From Candidatus Defluviilinea proxima (GTDB lineage: Bacteria; Chloroflexota; Anaerolineae; Anaerolineales; Villigracilaceae), in NCBI GenBank assembly GCA_016721115.1, contig JADKIW010000001.1, positions 2,371,501-2,435,500 of the forward strand: a DNA stretch of 64,000 nucleotides. Reading direction: 5' to 3'. The notes under the pieces were generated by a model, which was not told the origin of the DNA, made no database searches, and saw only the letters and a program-made list of their open reading frames with translations. The translations under genes and the position numbers were made by a program. Every line of letters begins with the position of its first letter. The first letter of the stretch is position 1. Positions 7,979-15,944 of this stretch are shown piece by piece.

Positions 7979-9073
7979 ATGTCATTATCAACTGATACGA
8001 TGAGTCCCATCAATGGCAAGATCAAAATGCTCGCGTTTGGGGCGGGCGCCATTGGAACGTATATTGGTGGAAGTCTTGCCTTGGCCGGATACCCGGTCGT
8101 TTTTGTAGAAAAGCAAAAAATTGTGGATGAACTGCGTGAAAAGGGAATGCGCCTCGATCTTACTTTGGATTCCCGCCGTAATACGAAGGATGCGTCGCGG
8201 GTGGATCCATCTGCCTTTGTGATCGTTTCTTCCCTCGAAGAAGCGCTTCGTTACGGACCATTTGACGTGGCTCTGTTTGCTTTGAAATCGTTCGACACCC
8301 AATCCGCTTTAGAGGGCATCAAACCTTTCGCAGACAAAATACCACCAATCCTATGTCTCTCGAACGGGGTGGCGAACGAACCAGCCATCGCTGAAGCCTT
8401 GGGTGCGGAAAAAGTTATTTACGGCACAGTGACCACCGCTATCGGACGGCGCGGCGCGGGCGATATTGTCCTTGAGAAATTGCGCGGTGTTGGCATCGCA
8501 AAGGGACATCCGCTTTCGGTCAAGTTGAATTCGGTTTTCAACAAGGCTTTCCTTAATTGCCAACTTTTTGAGAATGCGGCCTCGATGAAATGGTCGAAGA
8601 TGCTGACGAACCTGATCGCAAATCCAACATCCGCTATTTTGGATATGACCGCTGGGGAAGTGTTTGCAAATAAAGACTTATATAAGATCGAGATCGACAT
8701 GTTGAAGGAATGTCTTGCCGTGATGCAAGCGCAGGGTTTTGAAGTGGTTGACTTGCCCGGCACGCCGGTCCGCGCGTTGACATTCGCTACGACATTGCCT
8801 CTGTGGTTATCCAAGCCTTTGCTTGGGCGGGCGGCAGGTGCAGGTCGCGGTGCCAAGATGCCATCCTTCCACATTGATCTGTATTCTGGCCGAGGCAAAA
8901 GCGAAGTGGATTATCTCCACGGTGCGGTGGTGCGTGCAGGCGAGAAACACAACGTGCCAACCCCGGTCAACAAAGCGTTGACCGATACATTGATGGCGCT
9001 AACGAATAAGGAAGTCCCATTGGAGCAGTTCGCGCATAAACCTGAAAAATTGGTTGGCATGTTGAAACGTTAG
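7979..9073 (+). CDS. 2-dehydropantoate 2-reductase family protein (PanE/ApbA-like)
   Basis: A 364-aa NADPH-binding oxidoreductase. The Rossmann loop GAGAIG is at about residues 21-26, followed by the family's VALFALKSFDTQ and ILCLSNGVANE blocks. The substrate-site KWSKMLTNLIANP motif contains the catalytic Lys and Asn of ketopantoate reductases. It is longer than typical PanE (about 300 aa), with a C-terminal extension after the SFHIDLYSGRGKSEVDYLHG block. Members of this family act in pantothenate synthesis, but many paralogues have other substrates. No other pantothenate gene is nearby, so a PanE name would be unsafe. Confidence 0.83.
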   Translation: MSLSTDTMSPINGKIKMLAFGAGAIGTYIGGSLALAGYPVVFVEKQKIVDELREKGMRLDLTLDSRRNTKDASRVDPSAFVIVSSLEEALRYGPFDVALFALKSFDTQSALEGIKPFADKIPPILCLSNGVANEPAIAEALGAEKVIYGTVTTAIGRRGAGDIVLEKLRGVGIAKGHPLSVKLNSVFNKAFLNCQLFENAASMKWSKMLTNLIANPTSAILDMTAGEVFANKDLYKIEIDMLKECLAVMQAQGFEVVDLPGTPVRALTFATTLPLWLSKPLLGRAAGAGRGAKMPSFHIDLYSGRGKSEVDYLHGAVVRAGEKHNVPTPVNKALTDTLMALTNKEVPLEQFAHKPEKLVGMLKR

Positions 9074-9130
9074 AGCGTTTGTAAGTTAACTTTCCAACAT
9101 GACAACTTGCCGACATGAAAACGAGTTGTT

Positions 9131-10828
9131 ATGTCTTTCCAAATTATAGAACCAAGAAATATTGTTGAAGTCCATCTCCCTGATGGTCGTGTATTGTCCG
9201 GTCCGCGCGGGGCGACGGTGGGGGAGTTCCTCTCTGCGATCGAGCATGAGACGCAATTCGTGGGGGCCATCGTCAATGGGGAATTACGCGAACTGACCCA
9301 TGTTGTTGATATCGAATCAAATGTCGAGCCTGTGTTGGTAGATTCTGCCGATGGCTCGCGCATCTATCGCCGCTCGTTAACGTTCCTGCTTGAGATGGCC
9401 TTTGCTGACTTGTATCCTGACGGTGTTTTGTTTGTGGACCACTCGGTGGGCACGGGGGGATATTACTGTCAGGTAACAGGACGCAACCCGTTATCTGAAT
9501 CTGAGATCGAGGCGCTTAAAGCTCATATGCAAGGACTGGTCGAAGCGGATATGCCTTTCGGACGAAAGGAAGTTCCGTTACAGGAAGCTATTGAGTACTT
9601 CCATTCACATGGCTATGAAGACAAAGCTCAACTGTTCAAGTATCGCAAAAAAGCTTATCTGACTTTATACAGTCTTGGTGATCGTATGGATTATCACCAC
9701 GGCTATATGGTTCCCTCAACGGGGTATTTGCGTGTGTTCGACCTGATGATCACGAATGGTGGGTTTACGTTGATCTATCCGCGTAGGAATCAGAGTAATG
9801 AGTTATTGCCGGTGCCAGACTACCCCAAGTTGCTCTCTGCATTCCGTCAATATGGGAACTGGTTGACGCGTTTGGGAATTGACAATGTCGGTTCATTGAA
9901 TGAAGCCATCGAAAGCGGCCACGCCGATGAGATCGTGTTGGTCTCTGAAGCATTCCATGAGCAGAACCTTTCGGATATTGCGCGCACAGTGGCTGAACGG
10001 CTCGATAAGAGCCATTTGATCTTGATCGCGGGGCCATCTTCTTCGGGCAAGACCACTTCTTCGCGGCGGCTGACGATTCAATTGCTTGCACTGGGTATTT
10101 CACCGTTTCCGTTGGAACTCGATAATTATTTTATTGACCGCGATAAAACGCCTCTTGGTGAGGATGGCAAACCCGATTTTGAAACCATCGAAGCGCTCAA
10201 CCTCCCATTGTTGGCGGAGCATTTACAGAGTCTGATTCGGGGAGAAGAAGTTCAATTGCCGCGATACAACTTCAAGTTAGGGAAGAGCGAGGCGGGGCAC
10301 GTCATCCAATTGAAACACGGACAGCCAATCATTCTGGAAGGAATCCACGGCATGGACCCGCGACTCATCCCCGAAAGTTTGAGTGGTGAGGCGTTTAGGA
10401 TCTACGTCTCGGCTCTGACTCAGTTGAACCTGGATCGCCACAATCGCGTTTCCACCACTGACACTCGACTCATCCGACGTATTGTGCGTGATGCGCGCGA
10501 GCGTGGCTATAGCGCGGCGCAAACCATTCGCCAATGGGAGTCGGTGCGGCGTGGTGAGAAGCGGCATATCTTCCCATTTCAGGAAAATGCGGATGTGATG
10601 TTCAATTCGGCGCTGGCGTATGAGATGGCGGCGTTGAAACCGTTTGCTGAACCGTTACTGCGACAGGTGCAACATGGTACGCGGGAATACATCGAGGCGA
10701 AGAGACTTCTTGCGTTCCTCGAATGGTTCCTGCCGTTGGATATTGATCTCGTGCCCGATAATTCGCTGTTACGTGAGTTTCTGGGTGGTTCGATCTTGAA
10801 AGATTTTACGGTGTGGAAAGAAGGGTAA
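9131..10828 (+). CDS. TGS-domain uridine/nucleoside kinase fusion
   Basis: A 565-aa protein. Residues 1-75 form a TGS-like ubiquitin-fold domain (VEVHLPDGRVLSGPRGATVG). A region resembling the ThrRS second additional domain follows (about 80-230). The C-terminal half is a P-loop uridine-kinase domain with Walker A GPSSSGKT at residues 301-308, the LELDNYFIDRDKTP block, and EGIHGMDPRL. Proteins of this layout are annotated as nucleoside kinases in Chloroflexota, Firmicutes and others. They may phosphorylate uridine/cytidine, and the TGS/SAD part suggests nucleotide or RNA sensing (an inference). It ends the plus-strand glp operon; 57 bp separate it from the gene upstream. Confidence 0.88.
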   Translation: MSFQIIEPRNIVEVHLPDGRVLSGPRGATVGEFLSAIEHETQFVGAIVNGELRELTHVVDIESNVEPVLVDSADGSRIYRRSLTFLLEMAFADLYPDGVLFVDHSVGTGGYYCQVTGRNPLSESEIEALKAHMQGLVEADMPFGRKEVPLQEAIEYFHSHGYEDKAQLFKYRKKAYLTLYSLGDRMDYHHGYMVPSTGYLRVFDLMITNGGFTLIYPRRNQSNELLPVPDYPKLLSAFRQYGNWLTRLGIDNVGSLNEAIESGHADEIVLVSEAFHEQNLSDIARTVAERLDKSHLILIAGPSSSGKTTSSRRLTIQLLALGISPFPLELDNYFIDRDKTPLGEDGKPDFETIEALNLPLLAEHLQSLIRGEEVQLPRYNFKLGKSEAGHVIQLKHGQPIILEGIHGMDPRLIPESLSGEAFRIYVSALTQLNLDRHNRVSTTDTRLIRRIVRDARERGYSAAQTIRQWESVRRGEKRHIFPFQENADVMFNSALAYEMAALKPFAEPLLRQVQHGTREYIEAKRLLAFLEWFLPLDIDLVPDNSLLREFLGGSILKDFTVWKEG

Positions 10829-10843
10829 GGCAGGCGTGGGTTT

Positions 10844-11254
10844 TTATGTAAGCCATTTTTCCATAAAGATGAGTTCTTCACGCTGGTAATCAAGCGTTTC
10901 ATAAAAATGCTGGACTTTTGCATTCTTAGGTTCGATCAAGAGATTGAGTTTCTGACATCCTTTTTTGCGTAAGCGCTCTTCGAGTTGTGCCACAATGGCC
11001 GCGCCATAGCCGCGCCCTTGATAGTTGGGGTGTATGGCTAAATGATTGATCCAACCGCGACGCCCATCGTAGGTCCCCATGACCGCTCCAACCAGCACAT
11101 CATTCTCAATGCCAACTAGAAACAGGTCAGGGTCTCGCTCCATTTTATGGATAACCCCAGCCTGATCGTCGGTGCGACCGAGTGGAATGTCCGTAATTTG
11201 CCATAAACCTATTACGGCATCGTAGTCAGTCATTTGAAACTCACGAATCTGCAT
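10844..11254 (-). CDS. GNAT-family N-acetyltransferase (YpeA-like)
   Basis: A 136-aa acetyl-CoA-dependent acyltransferase. The fold is complete: N-terminal MQIREFQMTDYDAVIGLW, acetyl-CoA pyrophosphate loop QGRGYG (about residues 81-86), NHLAIHPNYQ before it, and KVQHFYETLDYQRE near the end. The closest recognisable type is the YpeA/RimI-like group. The substrate is unknown. It is the first of a run of small minus-strand genes with accessory functions and converges on the kinase gene at 10828, with only 15 bp between. Confidence 0.85.
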   Translation of the reverse strand: MQIREFQMTDYDAVIGLWQITDIPLGRTDDQAGVIHKMERDPDLFLVGIENDVLVGAVMGTYDGRRGWINHLAIHPNYQGRGYGAAIVAQLEERLRKKGCQKLNLLIEPKNAKVQHFYETLDYQREELIFMEKWLT

Positions 11255-11300
11255 TCTCTATTTTCCCTTTTCATCATGAAAACTTGGGCAATGCTTGTGT

Positions 11301-12098
11301 CTATTGGAATTCAGCATTGCTTGTTTGAATAATATACTTTAGAAATTTTGCAGCATCAATCATTCTGACAATTTTTGAACGATACTGTGATCTCTTCTTT
11401 CCTTCACGGATATCGATCGCTTCCTGAATTAAAGGGTGCCAACGAGTTGGTAGGCATGTAAGGGCATATTCCGCCGCTTTTGTTTTTGTGACGATCGAAT
11501 TTTCCCGAAATGTGTAGTATTGTCGTAATACACCTAATACAGCCCATTGGATTCCCCAATCTGAAAGCAGTATAAAGAAACTGTCGATGCGTTTCGTCCA
11601 ACCGAGCCAGTAAGAATTTAAATTCTTTTTCATCCTGGAAATGAGCAAATTCCAGTCTATGGTGAAAGGTAATTCGGCAGGGTCTTGACCGGTAACTGCT
11701 ATACCGTGGTTTTTCAATGTCCACCACGTGATGGAGTTGATCTCAAAATATCCTTTTTCATGAAGTTTGCCATCGTGATAATAAGGATGTGGTTCGATCT
11801 CGTTTTCAAAACGTCCCAAATCATGAGTTTGGAGGTAAGAGCCAGATAACTTCCATTTGGGGAAATTTTTCTCGATGGTTTTATGGATCTCGGCAAGCTT
11901 TTCGAGATCTACTTGATTCGCTTTTCGATGGAGGACGGTGACAAAATCAATGTCGCTGAATTGTTCGTTGAACCCATCTAATGCAATGGAACCGACAATG
12001 TAAAAGCCGCTGATCAAATCAGGCAGTTCTTTGTTCGTTAGAACAGCATAGTTTTCCAGGATGGGGTGAATAGGTTCTGGGATTCGTTGATTTATCAT
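11301..12098 (-). CDS. Nucleotidyltransferase, aminoglycoside-adenylyltransferase-like
   Basis: A 265-aa protein of the AadA/ANT-type nucleotidyltransferase group. The catalytic metal-binding motif is seen as GFYIVGSIALDGFNEQFSDI followed by DF, that is GS...DxD at about residues 35-51. The C-terminal half is helical (AILRQYY-like region and KTKAAEYAL), as in AadA, where it binds the aminoglycoside. Related genes are common integron cassettes, which fits its place in this stretch. Whether it confers resistance to streptomycin or spectinomycin cannot be told; many such genes in environmental bacteria do not. The ATG at 12098 is the natural start. Confidence 0.75.
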   Translation of the reverse strand: MINQRIPEPIHPILENYAVLTNKELPDLISGFYIVGSIALDGFNEQFSDIDFVTVLHRKANQVDLEKLAEIHKTIEKNFPKWKLSGSYLQTHDLGRFENEIEPHPYYHDGKLHEKGYFEINSITWWTLKNHGIAVTGQDPAELPFTIDWNLLISRMKKNLNSYWLGWTKRIDSFFILLSDWGIQWAVLGVLRQYYTFRENSIVTKTKAAEYALTCLPTRWHPLIQEAIDIREGKKRSQYRSKIVRMIDAAKFLKYIIQTSNAEFQ

Positions 12099-12283
12099 TT
12101 GTTACTTTTCTCAAAAAGGGATTTGTAGTGACTGCTTCGTAGCTAAGACTGTTTATCCAGTTAAATGAATTAAGTCTTTTTTATTTCTCACGTTTGCCAT
12201 CTTCTAACTTTCTGCACGATTGCATCAAATGATTTTTGGCTTATTTTATTCATCTTGATATTTTCTTTTACTGGTTTATCTGG

Positions 12284-12799
12284 TCAACAATCAAATACGA
12301 ACCAGCAGATTTCATTTCGTAACCGCTGATCGTCTAGGACAAGATCGCGAATCGCATCTGGTAGCTGTTCACGTTGCCATTGACACTCCAATCGACCCGC
12401 CTTGTCCCTTTCATCCTCAACAGTAGCCGCTCGTACGGCCTTTATTGCATAGGCGGCTGCACCTAACTCATGTGCCGCAACATGTGCCACTACTGCAGCC
12501 TGTCCGGCCGCGTACGCTGCATCTCTAGCCGCTCCGCGTAGATTTCTGGCTGCAGCCATGGCGTGACCGCCTGCGGCTCGAGATTGTGTCATTGGGATTT
12601 CACCGCGTACCCATGCCCGTACCTGAGCAATTGCCTGTCGAGGACGCAAATCAGAAGGTTGTGTTGACTCGAATAGGGGCAAAACATGTTCTGCACACAT
12701 GGCGGCCCATAGGGCGAGCAAGTGATGGTCCGCGTCTGTGAGAGTCCCTCCGCGGCGTATGGTGATAAATCTGGGATCTCGTTTCTTCGGTAATATCAT
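12284..12799 (-). CDS. Orphan Imm5-like 'putative immunity protein'
   Basis: A 171-aa alanine-rich helical protein resembling the putative immunity protein domain (Imm-5-like) found in polymorphic toxin loci and as single genes. Visible features are TLTDADHHLLALWAAMCAEH at about residues 19-38, a long Ala-rich helical stretch (AAGGHAMAAARNLRGAARDA) around 80-100, and a C-terminus ending RNEICWFVFDC. No toxin gene lies next to it. Orphan immunity genes are frequent in accessory arrays and protect against toxins of neighbours (family knowledge). Its codon use looks more GC-rich than the AT-rich DUF2200 gene upstream, suggesting a separate origin. Confidence 0.65.
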   Translation of the reverse strand: MILPKKRDPRFITIRRGGTLTDADHHLLALWAAMCAEHVLPLFESTQPSDLRPRQAIAQVRAWVRGEIPMTQSRAAGGHAMAAARNLRGAARDAAYAAGQAAVVAHVAAHELGAAAYAIKAVRAATVEDERDKAGRLECQWQREQLPDAIRDLVLDDQRLRNEICWFVFDC

Positions 12800-12827
12800 T
12801 CATTAGTTTCTGTGTGTTCAAAATATC

Positions 12828-13193
12828 TTAAGAACCACGCAGAATCTTCTCCATCTTCCTGCCCTTTGCCAACTCGTCCACTAACTTATCCAAATATCGA
12901 ACCTGCTGTGTCAAAGGATTTTCGATCTCCTCCACACGATATCCACAGATCACTCCAGTGATGAGATGTGCATTCGGGTTTAGTGAGGCGCGTTGGAAAA
13001 ATGTTTCAAAGGTGACATTTTCCTTTATGAGTTCCTGAAGTTTTTTATGATCGAAATCTGTTAACCATTTGATGACCTGATGTAACTCTTCCTTGGTTCT
13101 GCCTTTCTTCTCTATCTTTTCGACATACATCGGATAGATCGAAGCGAAGGTCATTTTTGCGATACGTTCATTGTGTGTGTTGGAATTATTCAT
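12828..13193 (-). CDS. DUF2200 family protein
   Basis: A cytoplasmic protein of about 121 aa matching the DUF2200 family, function unknown. The family core is seen as RIAKMTFASIYPMYVEKIEK, then GRTKEELHQVIKWLTDFD and TFFQRASLNPNAHLITGVIC followed by GYRVEEIENPLTQQVRYLDK. The start is set at the ATG at 13193; an in-frame ATG at 13238 would add 15 residues unlike the family. No strong ribosome site is visible. The gene is AT-rich with an AT-rich upstream region, unlike most of the window, which supports transfer. Confidence 0.8.
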   Translation of the reverse strand: MNNSNTHNERIAKMTFASIYPMYVEKIEKKGRTKEELHQVIKWLTDFDHKKLQELIKENVTFETFFQRASLNPNAHLITGVICGYRVEEIENPLTQQVRYLDKLVDELAKGRKMEKILRGS

Positions 13194-13382
13194 ATTTGCT
13201 TTGTATTTTAAAGTTAATCTTTCAAATTTATAAATCAAATATATTTCTAGTGAATGTTAGAACACAAATTCTATTTTGTCAAATCGAGTATTTTACGTTG
13301 CCATGTTTGAGCAAAGGGGGGCAAGCCAACGACTTGTGTCCCTACCGTGGACTCTGCTTAGGAGCCAATAGCCTCATCAATC

Positions 13383-13739
13383 TTACACAAGTATATCTAT
13401 CAAGCCTGCGATACCTGCGCCGAGAATGATTATCCAGGAGAATACGGATTTGAATTGATTCTTTGGGTGTTTGAGAAATACTACATGAAGAAACACGTGG
13501 ATAATAAAGAAAATATCCAAGCCTGTGATTAGGTTTTGGTTTGGCCCGTTTTGTCTATAGAGCCCCCAGAATAAGAGAAGATATAAGGGAATGTGTATGG
13601 CTGTAAATACAAAGTAGCCCGTCTTCTCGTTTAACTTGGATAGCAGAGGAAATATTGTCCACTCCTGGCATTTAATAGCGTCCATTTCATGCACGATGAT
13701 AAACGAAAGACCTATCAAAAAGAAAAAATAGTTTTCCAT
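13383..13739 (-). CDS. DUF6713-like small membrane protein
   Basis: A 118-aa protein with about four membrane helices. It begins MENYFFFLIGLSFIIVHEMD. The HEMDAIKCQEW block near residue 17 and the HVFLHVVFLKHPKNQF block in the third quarter look like the conserved polar residues of DUF6713. Function is unknown. It is preceded, 42 nt upstream of the ATG, by an ATTAGGC cassette-boundary-like heptamer at 13781-13787. It is AT-rich compared with the kinase gene upstream. Confidence 0.7.
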   Translation of the reverse strand: MENYFFFLIGLSFIIVHEMDAIKCQEWTIFPLLSKLNEKTGYFVFTAIHIPLYLLLFWGLYRQNGPNQNLITGLDIFFIIHVFLHVVFLKHPKNQFKSVFSWIIILGAGIAGLIDILV

Positions 13740-13780
13740 GCGTGCTATTATGCCAGATTCTTATTTGGCTTGAAGGAAGT

Positions 13781-13787
13781 GCCTAAT
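13781..13787 (-). other. Cassette-boundary-like heptamer (ATTAGGC)
   Basis: On the minus strand ATTAGGCACTTC directly follows the stop of the P-loop kinase gene and precedes the DUF6713 gene. The word TTAGGCACTTC also occurs at the end of the attC-like site at 15187-15310. It differs from the attC R' consensus GTTRRRY at the first base. No matching R'' partner was found, so this is a weak candidate. Confidence 0.3.
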
Positions 13788-13790
13788 CGT

Positions 13791-14282
13791 TCAAGGCTTC
13801 TCCGATGGATGGTCTTCGGGACCGAAATAGGCGTCATACATCGCTGTCTCATCTGCGGTGGGTCGTTCGAACTTCTCTGGAAACTTTAGTAGTACGTCCT
13901 CCAGCAAGCTCTTTGCATCTGGACCACCACGTTCCCGCACTCGGCGAGCCAACTCTTGAAGTGGCGCGTCGACGAAATGCAGTTCCGTCGCTGCGCCGGT
14001 GTGCACGGCGATCTGTCGAATGGCTTCGCGTTCAGAACGGGACCATGACCCGAACTCGATAATGACCGATACGCCTGCCCGGAGCAGGGTTTCACCATGT
14101 CCGATCATATGATCCTGTAACCGAAAACGAATGGGGTAGTCTACCAGACTGATTCCCATCGCCACCAACCATTCGTCCGGGCACAAGCGCACCGCGCCAG
14201 TCGCCTTGGCGATCGCGATTGCTCGTGTGGTCTTGCCGGCGCCAGGCAAGCCAAAAATGACATAGAGTTTGGGCCTAATCAA
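13791..14282 (-). CDS. P-loop kinase of the AAA_33 / zeta-toxin-like type
   Basis: A 163-aa small ATPase. Walker A is FGLPGAGKTT at about residues 10-19, followed by DEWLVAMGI and a VIIEFGSWSRSEREAIRQIA block typical of small nucleoside, chloramphenicol or tRNA-end kinases in the AAA_33 group. The start is a TTG at 14282, well supported by GGAGG six bases upstream. This TTG overlaps the TGA stop of the 55-aa gene before it (TTGA), so translation is coupled. Possible roles are antibiotic phosphotransfer or RNA repair; neither can be chosen. It is clearly GC-richer than the flanking cassette-like genes. Confidence 0.7.
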   Translation of the reverse strand: MIRPKLYVIFGLPGAGKTTRAIAIAKATGAVRLCPDEWLVAMGISLVDYPIRFRLQDHMIGHGETLLRAGVSVIIEFGSWSRSEREAIRQIAVHTGAATELHFVDAPLQELARRVRERGGPDAKSLLEDVLLKFPEKFERPTADETAMYDAYFGPEDHPSEKP

Positions 14283-14446
14283 GTGAAACCTCCAGGAAGT
14301 TTGGGAATCATCGCGGACACAATTCTGGCTGGATACATGGGATGAACGAGCGTTGCACTCTTGCTGAAGATAAAGACGAGCAATGCAACGTGAATGATAG
14401 CAGTGTATGTAATGTTAATCTGCCTTCTGCTTTTCTCTTCAACCAT
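14279..14446 (-). CDS. Small single-pass membrane protein, unknown
   Basis: A 55-aa frame from the ATG at 14446, with AGGG about 9 nt upstream. It has one hydrophobic helix (AIIHVALLVFIFSK) and ends with PKLPGGFT. Its TGA overlaps the TTG start of the downstream kinase, and the strong ribosome site for the kinase (GGAGG) lies within its last codons, which supports real translational coupling. No family recognised. It may alternatively be a short leader; confidence is limited. Confidence 0.4.
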   Translation of the reverse strand: MVEEKSRRQINITYTAIIHVALLVFIFSKSATLVHPMYPARIVSAMIPKLPGGFT

Positions 14447-14477
14447 GCAAAGCGCCCTTTGGGGTTGACACTGCTGT

Positions 14478-15167
14478 TCATCGGTGGGCACTCTTTTTGT
14501 CGGCGAAGATCTCATTAGTGACCATTGCTAGTACTTCATCTATACTCTTGTCGAAAACCTGAACTTCGGCAGATTGAGCCATACAGTCATAAATCATTGG
14601 CAACTTGCCAATCCAACTGTAAAAACTGCGTTTCTCAAATGACACCTCACTTATCCGTAACCCACTTCCCATTTCTGGAAGGAACCTAACAACATAATGA
14701 TTTTGGGAATGCCACAATTCTGGATTAGACTGGACTCGATCAGCGAACAAGGATTTATTTTCTTCAACCCAGTCAGAATCTTCAACTTCTTCAAACGGAA
14801 AAAAGTCAAGATCCTTTATCTGCAGAACACGTCCATCGATATTTAGCTTGGTGCGATACCGAAAATCTGATAATACACACTGACGAAATTTAACAAGCAC
14901 AATTTTCGCGGGGGAATTACTCTTTGTTTGAAAAACAACATAAATATTCCTGTTGTAATGAACCAAATGCATTATATGCGCATCATCTTTTACAGGAAAA
15001 ACTTGAGTCTGGATGTATATTGCCATGCGCTCATTCGCCAACTTAAGCGTTAGAGCGGCTTCTATCTCACTGGCGGCATGATACTCATCCCATCGTTTTT
15101 CTAAAACGGCTTGGATGGTTCGTTCACGAGCAATTTCTAAATCTTTTTCTAGATCAGGAATTAACAT
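14478..15167 (-). CDS. Hypothetical protein, 229 aa
   Basis: No family recognised. It is a soluble, charged protein beginning MLIPDLEKDLEIARERTIQA, with a long N-terminal helical region (about 1-50) and then beta-rich segments (YNRNIYVVFQTKSN, AKIVLVKFRQCVLSDF). An acidic patch EEVEDSDWVEEN sits near the middle, and the C-terminus is Lys/His-rich. No membrane segment or signal peptide. The ATG at 15167 lies 20 nt downstream of the GTTAGGC end of the attC-like site, as expected for the first gene after a recombination site. Moderately AT-rich. Confidence 0.6.
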   Translation of the reverse strand: MLIPDLEKDLEIARERTIQAVLEKRWDEYHAASEIEAALTLKLANERMAIYIQTQVFPVKDDAHIMHLVHYNRNIYVVFQTKSNSPAKIVLVKFRQCVLSDFRYRTKLNIDGRVLQIKDLDFFPFEEVEDSDWVEENKSLFADRVQSNPELWHSQNHYVVRFLPEMGSGLRISEVSFEKRSFYSWIGKLPMIYDCMAQSAEVQVFDKSIDEVLAMVTNEIFADKKSAHR

Positions 15168-15186
15168 AATTTATCTTCGAAGAAGT

Positions 15187-15310
15187 GCCTAACGGTATGC
15201 GTTACCTGCGCTGGGGTGGGGACGGCGAAGCCGTCCAACCAGAAAAGTGCTTAGGCCTAGAAAACTGCTTGAGATTGCCGCGAATCTCCAGTGTTGCACA
15301 CGATGTTAGG
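15187..15310 (-). other. Integron attC-like recombination site
   Basis: A 124-bp element starting, on the minus strand, with GCCTAAC (matches R'' RYYYAAC) and ending with GTTAGGC (matches R' GTTRRRY). The two heptamers are exact complements. Arms next to them are partly complementary (TGTGCAAC against TGCGTTAC), and an internal perfect hairpin GGACGGC-GAA-GCCGTCC lies near the R' end. It begins 40 bp after the stop of the 171-aa gene and ends 20 nt before the next gene, as in a gene cassette. No integrase is in the window. The length fits long chromosomal attC sites (about 57-141 bp). Confidence 0.5.
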
Positions 15311-15349
15311 CGCGATCTTAAAGTAAAGTTGTTTTTACAAGGACTCGCT

Positions 15350-15865
15350 TCAGTCTTTCCAGAAGCCTATTTCGCTCTCATTCATTAATTTAACACAAGT
15401 TGATGCAATTTCCGACGAAAGAATTTCTAAGTTTGTAACGGTCCTTGCTGTGCTATCTTTGTCTAATTTATAAGCAGCACTAATTTCAATTGCTCCAAAC
15501 CTCCCTTTTGGGCATTGTAGAGGTAGATAAAAACGTATTTTCTCATCTAGAATATCAGGGTTATTGAAAAACTCTTCATTATCATCTACTAGCGGACTTC
15601 CATTGCGGATTACGATGCAGATGGGGTTGGAGAGTTTTATATTCATGTTCATTCTTCTTTGATAATACTTACTTCCTGCGCCTTTGTAAAATCTCACTAA
15701 AAGATTAGGCTCCAGTAAGGCAATACCAACAAACAAAAAGTTGATACGTTCCTTGACAATTTGAACAACTTTCTCTGCATACTCACCTAAAGAGCGTGCA
15801 TGGATGCCTGTTACCTTTAGTTCATCAAGACATTGGCTGTAAACTGGTTCTATGGTTGAAATCAT
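15350..15865 (-). CDS. GAF-like sensor-type protein, 171 aa
   Basis: A soluble protein with GAF-fold character: an N-terminal helix (EYAEKVVQIVKERINF), a strand-rich core (FLFVGIALLEPNLLVRFYKG), and PLQCPKGRFGAIEISAAYKL matching the GAF pattern in which strands pass from 'xxPL...G.lgv..' to a final long helix (NLEILSSEIASTCVKLMNES). It has no output domain, so it may be a free-standing sensor or a diverged fragment. The attC-like element follows its stop, and a GTTGGGC heptamer (R'-like, minus strand, 15913-15907) precedes its start by about 40 nt, together resembling one cassette. Confidence 0.55.
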   Translation of the reverse strand: MISTIEPVYSQCLDELKVTGIHARSLGEYAEKVVQIVKERINFLFVGIALLEPNLLVRFYKGAGSKYYQRRMNMNIKLSNPICIVIRNGSPLVDDNEEFFNNPDILDEKIRFYLPLQCPKGRFGAIEISAAYKLDKDSTARTVTNLEILSSEIASTCVKLMNESEIGFWKD

Positions 15866-15944
15866 ATTTTGTCCCAGCTAAACCTATTTGATTTACTTAT
15901 ACTAAACGCCCAACTATGTTTTATACAGCATTATACGCCCAGCC

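Noticed and set aside
15225..15241. The GGACGGC-GAA-GCCGTCC hairpin as a simple terminator
   Set aside because: It has no T run in either direction and lies inside a longer element bounded by complementary heptamers, so an attC-like site explains it better.
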